A stretch of 29,043 nucleotides of DNA from a virus, in the IMG/VR virus record IMGVR_UViG_3300037070_004748, positions 1 through 29,043 of that record; one strand, written 5' to 3'. The notes beneath the pieces are model-generated. The model was not told the DNA's origin, made no database searches, and saw only the letters and a program-made list of their open reading frames with translations. The position numbers were made by a program, and so were the translations under genes. Shown here piece after piece: positions 22,794-28,484 of this stretch (within the stretch, counting starts at the first letter, position 1; the number at the start of each line of letters is the position of its first letter).

Positions 22794-22965
22794 GTGAATC
22801 TCCTTCGTGCATCTCAATTAAGGGGACGAATCGGCCCCGGTATTTATCTCGGTGCAGCACGCTGTCATTGTGCGACATGTACACGTAGCCCGAATCGTCA
22901 ATCTCGCAAAGTAGCGGCATTGCGCCAGGAAAAGGATAGAAGTGAAAAGGCAAAACTTTAATCAC
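22744..22965 (-). CDS. Small hypothetical protein
   Basis: 73 aa from a GTG at 22965 that overlaps the upstream stop (GTGA). Reads [34 protein letters not shown], a short beta-rich domain, with an HDAGDPP ending. Unrecognised. Confidence 0.45.
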   Translation of the reverse strand: MIKVLPFHFYPFPGAMPLLCEIDDSGYVYMSHNDSVLHRDKYRGRFVPLIEMHEGDSHDAGDPPRQYGVDVPH

Positions 22966-23222
22966 GTTGGTCCCCCCTGAGGCATGCCCTGTAAGGGTTC
23001 CCGAAGGGTCACCTCGCAATACTCCAGACGGACCCAGGTTCCGTCAAAGGATTCGATTCTAAAAGAATGCTGACGCCCCAACATCATCACGGCCAGTTGC
23101 TTCTGCGTGCCGTGCCACTGGTAACAGACGCACACCGGCTCATCGACGCACACGCGCTGCGTGCCGCGGATGCGTCTGTGGCCGGAAAAGAACCAATACC
23201 CCTCTCCAGGTGGTTTGCTCAT
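22962..23222 (-). CDS. Small hypothetical protein
   Basis: 86 aa, ATG overlapping the HNH stop (ATGA). Cys/Trp-rich [25 protein letters not shown], then [18 protein letters not shown], suggesting a small beta barrel. The last residues ([10 protein letters not shown]) come from a 12-bp repeat copy and its flank. Unrecognised. Confidence 0.5.
   Translation of the reverse strand: MSKPPGEGYWFFSGHRRIRGTQRVCVDEPVCVCYQWHGTQKQLAVMMLGRQHSFRIESFDGTWVRLEYCEVTLREPLQGMPQGGPT
22987..22998 (+). repeat. 12-bp interspersed palindrome, copy 6
   Basis: Exact CCCTGTAAGGGT at the 3' end of the 86-aa gene; shares a 19-mer with the copy at 2384. Its flank resembles the decayed copy at 24594. Confidence 0.85.
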
Positions 23223-24037
23223 GACTCACCTGGAAAATTCAGCCAAGCAAACTCACCATGTAGTTCTTTGGCCGCAGCGTCATAGGCACGCGCCGCATCT
23301 TCCGCCGTATCAAAGACGCCAAGACGCTTACGAATACCATTCATCCGAATCACAGCGCGCCATCTGGAGTTGCGCTTGTCCATTTCAATGCCCTTGTAAC
23401 CACTTTTATTACTCTTGGTAGCTCCACGATTACAAAGATTCTCTCCTGGTGTGGCAGGACGTAAGTTGCAGCGCCGGTTGTCTAATCCGTCACCGTTGAT
23501 ATGGTCAACGACTAACTGCGGGGCAATATCAAGAATTTCCCTGTGCATACTAACAATCCCCCTCTTTCCATCAGATGCAGATCGCAGGTTACGCACCGCA
23601 TACCAGTGACGACCGTTCGAATCAGCAAACCATAACCATTGCGACAACCACTCGTAATCCGCATCGTCAACGAGCGCATACTTCCCTTGCGTCAGTTGTA
23701 TCGCTCTGGTTCCTAGAGGCAATGGCAGTTCTACAAAAGGTTCGCGCGGCTTGGCCGCAACACTGTGCCCGCTGATAAACCGAACGGGTTCGCCTTTGAC
23801 CCATCCGCGACGCCTTGCAGTTTTCCGAGCAAGGGGTGCGGGATTCCCGCAGCCACACATACACAGGCCGCTTGGATTGGGTGGTTCTGGAATCGGACCC
23901 TTAGCGTTATTGTGACCAGGAAGAAATCTGGAGGGTTCACCTCTGAATCGGCCCATCGCCGTGTCGGTAACACGCACAAGATTTGTCTTCTGCCCACAGC
24001 CACACTCGCAGAAGCCTTCGGTCGGTGGTGGCGTCAT
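23219..24037 (-). CDS. HNH homing endonuclease with double Cys module and AP2 domain
   Basis: 272 aa. The first 90 residues hold two C-x-C-G-C-G modules ([12 protein letters not shown] and [12 protein letters not shown]), each followed by G-x-P-x-R-F-x-x-G-H. Next is an HNH_3-type nuclease: [49 protein letters not shown]-terminal AP2-like DNA-binding part follows: [42 protein letters not shown]. This is a common homing-enzyme plan. It lies on the same strand as, and is coupled to, the early genes, unlike the HNH gene at 3.9 kb. Confidence 0.9.
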   Translation of the reverse strand: MTPPPTEGFCECGCGQKTNLVRVTDTAMGRFRGEPSRFLPGHNNAKGPIPEPPNPSGLCMCGCGNPAPLARKTARRRGWVKGEPVRFISGHSVAAKPREPFVELPLPLGTRAIQLTQGKYALVDDADYEWLSQWLWFADSNGRHWYAVRNLRSASDGKRGIVSMHREILDIAPQLVVDHINGDGLDNRRCNLRPATPGENLCNRGATKSNKSGYKGIEMDKRNSRWRAVIRMNGIRKRLGVFDTAEDAARAYDAAAKELHGEFAWLNFPGES

Positions 24038-24039
24038 GG

Positions 24040-25095
24040 CTAATGCCCCAAACTGTAACGCTTGCGCGGCGTATTGTCCTGGTAATCGTCGGGTTTATAG
24101 CTGCGCTTTCTTTCTCCGGGTACGCTGCGTAATTTGCCTACCTCCGCCTGAAATTCCTCTAAATCCGGACGCTTCTTCTTCTTCTGCCAACGCCAATCCA
24201 AGGCCCATACCTCGCCCATAAAACGCTCCAGTTCCTCGCAGGTATAATCCGCCGCCATCAGTTTCCTGACCGCGGCGGCCACTTGCACTTGGCTTTTGAC
24301 GGAAAGTGTCTTGTAGTCCCATCCCAGAATTTCACAGACGGCTCGGTATAAGAGCTGTCCGGGCTTCAAGGTAGATTCATCTATTGCATCATCGTCGGGC
24401 AAGGGGGGGGCGGCGCAGCCGCTCTCTCCCCCTTCTTCTTCTTTCTCTTGATCTTTAACTTGCTCTTGCTCTTTAGGGTGGACTTCATCCACCAAATCGT
24501 GGATTTCGTCCTGGACTTCATCCTGGAGTAACTCCATGACTTCATCCATGACTTCATCCAGTTCTTTGTCATGCTTGTTCCCTACGGGACATGCCTGTAA
24601 GGAACCAAAGGGTGGATTGCCTACAATGAATTCAGGCTCCCTTTGGCTATCCTCCGACGGCGGCGCTTTGACCTGTTTGGGCTTTTTGGGCGTCTGACTG
24701 GGCGGTTTTCGATGGGCAGGATACAGCGGCCCATCCGTACCGTCACGCGCAAAGCCTGGTGGTGGTGGAAAGCGTGAGGGTCGTTCACGATCATAATGGG
24801 GAAGCCGATTGTTCTTGGCAAAGCCAGGGAAAAACAGCGCCGGCCCTTCGGGCGTATTAAAAGGAATCACTAGCCCGACCGCAACCCATTCATCAATGAA
24901 GGTTTGCGTTTGTCCATATAGATCATCCCGCGTGGGATGTGTTCGACTAAACAGCAGGCCCGGCTTACCTGTTATCATGCCGTCCCGATCCAGATGCGGA
25001 ATCGTTTTCAAAAAAACATACTCGGCCATGACCGAAATTCGAGCCAGTCTGTCATCATCCGCAATGGATGTATTTACAAATCTGCCACTTGCCAT
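24040..25095 (-). CDS. Putative replication initiation / replisome organiser protein
   Basis: 351 aa with GAGGAG before the ATG. The N-terminal 110 residues ([36 protein letters not shown]...) look like the winged-helix start of phage replisome organisers ([18 protein letters not shown]). A Pro/Lys-rich linker leads to an acidic segment with repeated DEVM/DEVQ units, then a helical C-terminal domain ([17 protein letters not shown]...[17 protein letters not shown]) and a basic tail. It heads the minus-strand chain after the small lysogeny-side genes, a usual place for such a gene. The function is inferred from family style. Confidence 0.6.
   Translation of the reverse strand: MASGRFVNTSIADDDRLARISVMAEYVFLKTIPHLDRDGMITGKPGLLFSRTHPTRDDLYGQTQTFIDEWVAVGLVIPFNTPEGPALFFPGFAKNNRLPHYDRERPSRFPPPPGFARDGTDGPLYPAHRKPPSQTPKKPKQVKAPPSEDSQREPEFIVGNPPFGSLQACPVGNKHDKELDEVMDEVMELLQDEVQDEIHDLVDEVHPKEQEQVKDQEKEEEGGESGCAAPPLPDDDAIDESTLKPGQLLYRAVCEILGWDYKTLSVKSQVQVAAAVRKLMAADYTCEELERFMGEVWALDWRWQKKKKRPDLEEFQAEVGKLRSVPGERKRSYKPDDYQDNTPRKRYSLGH
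24481..24559 (-). repeat. Tandem GACTTCATCC repeats encoding DEV units
   Basis: GACTTCATCC occurs at 24481, 24514, 24538 and 24550, the last two in a 12-bp tandem. It encodes the acidic DEVM/DEVQ/DEVH stretch of the replication protein linker. Confidence 0.7.
24594..24602 (+). repeat. Decayed 12-bp palindrome copy
   Basis: CCTGTAAGG with a CATG-side flank like that of the 22987 copy; the outer bases have changed. A similar core, CCTTACAGG, lies at 22710-22718. Confidence 0.5.
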
Positions 25096-25120
25096 GCTAC
25101 AATCTCCTCATGTTTGTTTA

Positions 25121-25159
25121 GCTCCACATGCCGCCCTGCTACGGTTCGGTATGTGGAGC
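25121..25159. promoter_or_regulatory. Inverted repeat upstream of the replication gene
   Basis: Arms 25121-25132 and 25148-25159 pair at 11 of 12 positions around a 15-nt loop. It has no T run, so it is not an intrinsic terminator. It lies 26 bp before the replication gene and could be an operator or a 5' leader stem. Confidence 0.5.
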
Positions 25160-25166
25160 GATTTAA

Positions 25167-25268
25167 TTACCAATTCCTTCGTCCCCACAGGACGGTCAGC
25201 CCTACCAAAAACGCCATCAGTACAATCAGCGCCAGCCCCACGTACCAGTCGCCGGGATATACATTCAA
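25167..25268 (-). CDS. 33-aa single-helix membrane peptide
   Basis: A TTG start overlaps the upstream stop (TTGA). The product reads NVYPGDWYVGLALIVLM followed by AFLVGLTVLWGRRNW: one membrane helix with a basic aromatic end, a typical membrane-anchor pattern. It is short but fills the gap and is coupled to the upstream gene. Confidence 0.45.
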   Translation of the reverse strand: MNVYPGDWYVGLALIVLMAFLVGLTVLWGRRNW

Positions 25269-25537
25269 GGGCAGCCGCCATCATGTGATTCCCGCTCACG
25301 GTAGTTCAGCAGCTCGTGCAGTTTGATGAGCCGCCGTGATGCTTCATACATGGCCTCGTTGATATGCCGCTGAATCTTGGCATCGTTCGGGCTGCAATTG
25401 CCGATAGATCGCAAATGATCCAAACCCGCCTGCTCGCTCTCGATCAATTCAGTTAAGGTCATTTTCCAACTCCCTTTGCCGACTCCTCTACGTTTCATCA
25501 AGCTAAGTAAATCTTGCTGCGTGTTCATGATGGGCAT
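25265..25537 (-). CDS. Small hypothetical protein, first gene of the minus-strand chain
   Basis: 90 aa from the ATG at 25537 (MPIMNTQQDLLSLMKRRGVG), with AGGAAGAGG upstream. A longer TTG-start form would run through the AT-rich repeat block at 25561-25604, so it is rejected. It is helical (KMTLTELIESEQAGLDHL, KIQRHINEAMYEASRRLIKLHEL). It is divergent from the integrase; a regulatory role is possible but not shown. Confidence 0.5.
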   Translation of the reverse strand: MPIMNTQQDLLSLMKRRGVGKGSWKMTLTELIESEQAGLDHLRSIGNCSPNDAKIQRHINEAMYEASRRLIKLHELLNYRERESHDGGCP

Positions 25538-25560
25538 CAATGCCTCTTCCTTTATGATGC

Positions 25561-25604
25561 GTGCAAATTCCGAGCAAAATTCGTACAAATTGCGTGCAAT
25601 ATGG
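25561..25604. repeat. Four 11-bp iterated sites (RNRCAAAWT-like)
   Basis: GTGCAAATT, GAGCAAAATT, GTACAAATT and GTGCAATAT follow one another at about 11-bp spacing, one helical turn, between the 90-aa gene and the integrase. This looks like an operator array or integrase arm sites. The last copy is imperfect. Confidence 0.45.
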
Positions 25605-25732
25605 GCTTGTCGCCCCCGCGCCGTGTTATCATCGTGCGTCTAGTAATACCCGCCTAACCTTTCCCTCGTCTGCGCTCTCAAGCGCAACTGCGCGCGATCA
25701 CCCCTTTACCTAGCCGAAAGGAAAAACCTGCG

Positions 25733-26647
25733 GTGAAGAACGCACGCGAACACCTCGAAAAGTTCATTTCGTCCAAGAGCGCAGCCGGCAAAGCTGAACG
25801 AACGCTGCGCTGGTATGCCGACTTGCTTGGGACATACCTGGACTTTGCCGAAGCAAACGGCCTCTCATGGTGGCATACAGAAAGCATCGAACGCTTCCAG
25901 GCGGAGTTGTGGCAGCGCGGCTTTAAGCCAAACTCAGTGGACTGTTACTACCGAGCGATTCGCGCCTGGTGCAATTGGCTCATTAAACGCAAGATCATGC
26001 CGGCACCGTCGCCGATGGAAGCGTTGGAACGACCCGCCCGCCCCAGTGACCCTGTACCCTTCGTCACGCTGCCGGAGTTCACAAAGCTCCTGCATTCCAT
26101 CAAAGGCGAGGAATGGTCGGATCATCGTGACCGCTGTCTGCTATTGCTGATGTACTGGTCTGGTCTGCGCGTGGCCGAGGTGATTGGTCTACGCGTGGCG
26201 GATGTCGATGTGGCGAAGCGACTGGTGACGGTACGGCGAGGCAAAGGCGGTAAGTCCCGCCTCGTTCCCTGCGCGCCCGACCTGGGTGTAACAATTCTGG
26301 CGTATCTGCTGGCCCGGCCAGGCGTCGTGGGTGATGTACTGTTTGTCTCTAACGATGGCTATGGGGGCGTACGTGGCGCTTTGAGCGTGGATGGTCTGCG
26401 ACAAATGCTGCGCCGCCGCTGCGAGGCCGCCGGGCTGCGCTATATGCACCCGCATCTGTTCCGACATGGCTTCGCTATGCTGTTTTTGAATGCGGGGATG
26501 CAACTCAGCGCCGTAAGCGCCGCAATGGGGCATAGTTCACAGCAGATTACCACCGATATCTACGCGCGTTGGCTGAGTGACGGACTGTGCCGTGAATACG
26601 AAACGGCCAGGATGCGGGCAACCTCCCCGACCACCCACTTAGTTTGA
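25733..26647 (+). CDS. Tyrosine integrase/recombinase
   Basis: 304 aa from a GTG start with AAAGGA upstream. The N-terminal SAM-like core-binding domain (about 1-95) contains FISSKSAAGKAERTLRWYADLL. The catalytic domain has SGLRVAEV (Arg146), RRGKGGKSR (Lys near 171-174), HPHLFRHGFA (His241, Arg244), GHSS (His267) and DIYARW (Tyr277), the full catalytic set. It has an XerC/D-like size and lacks the extra N-terminal arm-binding domain of lambda Int. The putative att site lies 70-100 bp downstream. It makes the phage temperate, or it resolves replicon multimers. Confidence 0.93.
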   Translation: MKNAREHLEKFISSKSAAGKAERTLRWYADLLGTYLDFAEANGLSWWHTESIERFQAELWQRGFKPNSVDCYYRAIRAWCNWLIKRKIMPAPSPMEALERPARPSDPVPFVTLPEFTKLLHSIKGEEWSDHRDRCLLLLMYWSGLRVAEVIGLRVADVDVAKRLVTVRRGKGGKSRLVPCAPDLGVTILAYLLARPGVVGDVLFVSNDGYGGVRGALSVDGLRQMLRRRCEAAGLRYMHPHLFRHGFAMLFLNAGMQLSAVSAAMGHSSQQITTDIYARWLSDGLCREYETARMRATSPTTHLV

Positions 26648-26663
26648 TTCTGACCCAGACCGT

Positions 26664-26768
26664 TTAATGACTGAGCAGACGGAGTGGGGTTCATGCCAGT
26701 TCGCATAACTCTGGAGCAGAGAGTTGGGGTTCGAGTCCCTGCCCCCCAGCCTAAGCATATTAATGACT
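26664..26768. other. Putative attP with tRNA 3'-end-like core
   Basis: 26723-26750 reads like a T-arm plus acceptor 3' strand (GGGGTTCGAGTCCC followed by six C), the usual attachment core for tRNA-targeting integrases. No matching tRNA 5' half, D-arm or anticodon arm is present upstream, so it is a fragment. Direct repeats TTAATGACT at 26664 and 26760 flank it. Position just after the integrase supports attP. Confidence 0.5.
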
Positions 26769-26830
26769 ACTTGTTAATGTGCCAGCGTCTTGTCACAGGC
26801 GGCAAACCATTAGACAAGATGCGCCAAAAG

Positions 26831-26864
26831 AAATGCTCTGGCTCCGGCTGGAGCATTTTTGTTA
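26831..26864 (+). terminator. Bidirectional terminator between integrase and RHH gene
   Basis: A stem AATGCTC/GAGCATT encloses a GC-rich loop. It is followed by TTTTTGTT on the plus strand and by TTCTTTTGG on the minus strand. It ends the integrase transcript and probably the RHH transcript. Confidence 0.75.
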
Positions 26865-26896
26865 CCCCTCGCCGGTGGCCGTGTTGTCTTTATGGG

Positions 26897-27091
26897 TTAC
26901 GCCATTGCTCCGGCGAGGGTCAATTCTTTTCCCCGTGGCTCGATTACAAACGCTGGGCGCTTTTCGCTTAGATAGTTCAAAGCAAACAAGATGAGCTTTG
27001 AGCGATCCATGCGATAATCGTCGGCCAGTTCCGCTAGGAATTTATCTTCTTCTTCGTCTAACCGCAACTGAAAATATCGGCTTTTTGCCAT
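26897..27091 (-). CDS. Ribbon-helix-helix transcription regulator
   Basis: 64 aa, MAKSRYFQLRLDEEEDKFLAELADDYRMDRSKLILFALNYLSEKRP. A short basic beta strand (YFQLRL) followed by two helices is the Arc/CopG/MetJ fold. AAAGGAGGT lies before the ATG. It sits beside a divergent promoter with a large inverted repeat, so it very likely represses its own promoter and the opposite one. The end EPRGKELTLAGAMA is probably a flexible tail. It could be the lysogeny switch or a maintenance regulator. Confidence 0.8.
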   Translation of the reverse strand: MAKSRYFQLRLDEEEDKFLAELADDYRMDRSKLILFALNYLSEKRPAFVIEPRGKELTLAGAMA

Positions 27092-27124
27092 TGCCTAGAC
27101 CTCCTTTCGTGATGTCTAACGACA

Positions 27125-27153
27125 AGTATATCATGCTGTCATTACACTGTCAA
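27125..27153 (-). promoter_or_regulatory. Promoter of the RHH gene
   Basis: TTGACA (27153-27148) and TATACT (27130-27125) with exactly 17 bp between. The -35 is inside the left arm of the inverted repeat. Confidence 0.8.
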
Positions 27154-27195
27154 TAACGTAAATTGTCTATATTGACTATTGACACTGTAATGACA
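27137..27195. promoter_or_regulatory. 19-bp inverted repeat operator
   Basis: Arms 27137-27155 and 27177-27195 match at 18 of 19 positions with 21 bp between. Each arm covers one -35 box and part of its spacer, ideal for repression by the adjacent RHH protein. TGACA sub-sites recur within each arm at 11-bp spacing. Confidence 0.75.
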
Positions 27196-27207
27196 ACGTG
27201 CTATACT
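27179..27207 (+). promoter_or_regulatory. Divergent plus-strand promoter
   Basis: TTGACA (27179-27184) and TATACT (27202-27207) with exactly 17 bp between; a near mirror image of the RHH promoter. Drives the small plus-strand genes. Hairpins 27214-27229 and 27235-27250 follow in the leader. Confidence 0.82.
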
Positions 27208-27272
27208 ATATTCACAGGCAAGCGCCTGTACCCGCCAGGGGGATACCTGGAGAGCCTGAAAGGGGCCACAAT

Positions 27273-27443
27273 ATGTTTACTCACACTTCTTATACCCAGG
27301 CAGTTACCTGGGCCAAGCGCCACCCGGATGTTGTTTGCGTCATTGACGCCGGGCAAGGCTGGGTCGGCAAACTCTGGTTCTCCAGCCGTTGGGGCCGGAT
27401 GGTCCACGAGTCTTACAACCCGCAAGGGATGTTGGTCATCTAG
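27273..27443 (+). CDS. Small hypothetical protein
   Basis: 56 aa, MFTHTSYTQAVTWAKRHPDV...GWVGKLWFSSRWGRMVHESYNPQG. AAAGGGG lies eight bases before the ATG. It is the first gene after the plus-strand promoter. It is Trp-rich with a beta-type end. Unrecognised; immediate-early position suggests a control or host-takeover role, which is inference. Confidence 0.55.
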   Translation: MFTHTSYTQAVTWAKRHPDVVCVIDAGQGWVGKLWFSSRWGRMVHESYNPQGMLVI

Positions 27444-27448
27444 CCGAA

Positions 27449-27539
27449 ACGCCTTCGGGCGTCTGGTGCAAATAGCACCACTGATGAGGCTTAAACAAAT
27501 AAAAAAGTGCCGCAGCGTCTAGTCCACGCCCGGCTCATC
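27449..27539 (+). ncRNA. Structured leader A (three hairpins)
   Basis: Hairpin 1 is ACGCC-TTCG-GGCGT (27449-27462). Hairpin 2 is TGGTGC/GCACCA (27464-27480). Hairpin 3 has paired blocks GCCG/CGGC and GCGT/ACGC (27509-27534), closed further out by GATGAG/CTCATC. Hairpin 3 is related to element B at 27841-27870. An A6 run precedes it, so on the minus strand it could act as a terminator. Confidence 0.5.
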
Positions 27540-27561
27540 CAAGAAAGAGGAAACTTCTAAA

Positions 27562-27816
27562 ATGACGACAACCAATCAAGGCGAATCGGAAATGAATGCC
27601 GCCGACCCTTACAGGGCGAACCTAAGAGCCAAAATTACGAGCATCATTGGCGGCATGAAAGTCGGGGAAACAAAGCGTTTCCGTTCCGGCGCTGAGGTTC
27701 ATCGTAATCATTACAATCATTTTGGATATGATGTAGTTTCTCCCGACGGCGACACCTCTGCATCTGGCATATCCAAAGACCGAGCTATCGATCTTGTTCT
27801 CGATGGGTATCGCTAA
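27562..27816 (+). CDS. Small hypothetical protein
   Basis: 84 aa, MTTTNQGESEMNAADPYRANLRAKITSIIGGMKVGETKRFRSGAEVHRNHYNHFGYDVV. AGAGGA lies upstream; a second ATG at 27592 is possible. The core looks like a small alpha/beta domain. A 12-bp repeat copy encodes DPYR. Unrecognised. Confidence 0.6.
   Translation: MTTTNQGESEMNAADPYRANLRAKITSIIGGMKVGETKRFRSGAEVHRNHYNHFGYDVVSPDGDTSASGISKDRAIDLVLDGYR
27605..27616 (-). repeat. 12-bp interspersed palindrome, copy 7
   Basis: Exact ACCCTTACAGGG on the plus (coding) strand, read as D-P-Y-R; the only copy in a plus-strand gene. Shares 18 bp with the copy at 11539. Confidence 0.85.
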
Positions 27817-27824
27817 AATTCAGT

Positions 27825-27870
27825 TAGCACCAACAAAAAAGTGAGGCGGCGTCCAGTCAACGCCCCTCAC
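27825..27870 (+). ncRNA. Structured leader B
   Basis: Stem GTGAGG + GGCGT (one bulged C) pairs with ACGCC + CCTCAC (27841-27870) around a 7-nt loop. It shares TAGCACC, the A6-GTG lead and GCGTCyAGTCmACGC with element A, while the outer stem differs in a pairing-preserving way. 27871-27922 shows nothing else but a purine-rich stretch. Confidence 0.5.
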
Positions 27871-27922
27871 CCGGCCAATCATCACCTCCACCTATTTCGG
27901 GGAAGAAAGTAAGAATTAGCAA

Positions 27923-28180
27923 GTGTCAATTTTAGCACAATCACCTAATCATTACCAACAGCGCGCCCACGCCACCCGTGCCGCACGCCAGGCCGCTGGC
28001 CGTTATCCGACCAGGGCACATAAGGCGGCCTTCGCCAAGATGATTCAGCGCGGTGGTTTACGCAGCTTGACGGCGGATGAATGTGAAATCTTAGCCACTC
28101 ATCCGCAGCTCACCTTCTCGCAGCGGGCGACGATGGTCGAAATGGCCGCAGAGCGTCGCACAGAAAGCGATGTGCGCTAA
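27923..28180 (+). CDS. Small hypothetical protein
   Basis: 85 aa from a GTG, MSILAQSPNHYQQRAHATRAARQAAGRYP. It is basic and helical, with CEILATHPQLTFSQRATMVEMAAERR at the end. The ribosome site is weak. Unrecognised; the basic charge would suit nucleic-acid binding. Confidence 0.5.
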   Translation: MSILAQSPNHYQQRAHATRAARQAAGRYPTRAHKAAFAKMIQRGGLRSLTADECEILATHPQLTFSQRATMVEMAAERRTESDVR

Positions 28181-28235
28181 CATGGCCGCCATTCGTATGA
28201 TTATTTGTGGCAAAATACGCGCAGGGGAAATCTAC

Positions 28236-28484
28236 ATGCGCGTCGCTCCACGCACGACAGAAGAAGCCGTGGCCGCCATCCAGTACGGCCGTATGCTATT
28301 CGAGTCTGGCCAAAGCCGCACCCATTGTCACAACCAGCTTGAGATGTCAGGCTATGACGAGGCCGAAGCGGACTGTGTTGCTGCATTGACCCCGTTGCAA
28401 GACGCAAGCGTAGACTATGAGGCGGAAGCTTCCGATTACGAAGATTATATGGAAGAAGTTGCTTGGATACGGGGAGGATGCTGA
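28236..28484 (+). CDS. Small acidic hypothetical protein
   Basis: 82 aa from the ATG at 28236, chosen for AGGGGA eight bases upstream; a longer frame reaches 28170. Reads MRVAPRTTEEAVAAIQYGRMLFESG, with an acidic end (YEAEASDYEDYMEEVAW). It overlaps the HNH gene start (ATGA). Unrecognised; the acidic helical end could mimic DNA, a speculation. Confidence 0.5.
   Translation: MRVAPRTTEEAVAAIQYGRMLFESGQSRTHCHNQLEMSGYDEAEADCVAALTPLQDASVDYEAEASDYEDYMEEVAWIRGGC

Noticed and set aside
8822-24410. Runs of eight or nine G/C in MuF-like (8822), portal (10695), methyltransferase (14109) and replication (24403) genes as phase-variable tracts
   Set aside because: About one to two such runs are expected by chance at this composition, they encode plain Gly/Pro codons, and essential genes are affected; more likely chance or a spot for sequencing errors.
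25108-25299. 63-aa minus-strand frame across the leader stem
   Set aside because: It covers the inverted repeat and has biased composition; the coupled 33-aa membrane peptide in another frame is more convincing.
26700-26760. Complete tRNA or tmRNA gene
   Set aside because: Only T-arm and acceptor 3' strand can be formed; the anticodon loop lacks T33 and no D-arm or matching 5' acceptor strand is present.
27214-27250. Known riboswitch class in the leader of the first plus-strand gene
   Set aside because: Only two simple hairpins (ACAGGC/GCCTGT and CCAGG/CCTGG) are visible; no aptamer signature that I recognise.
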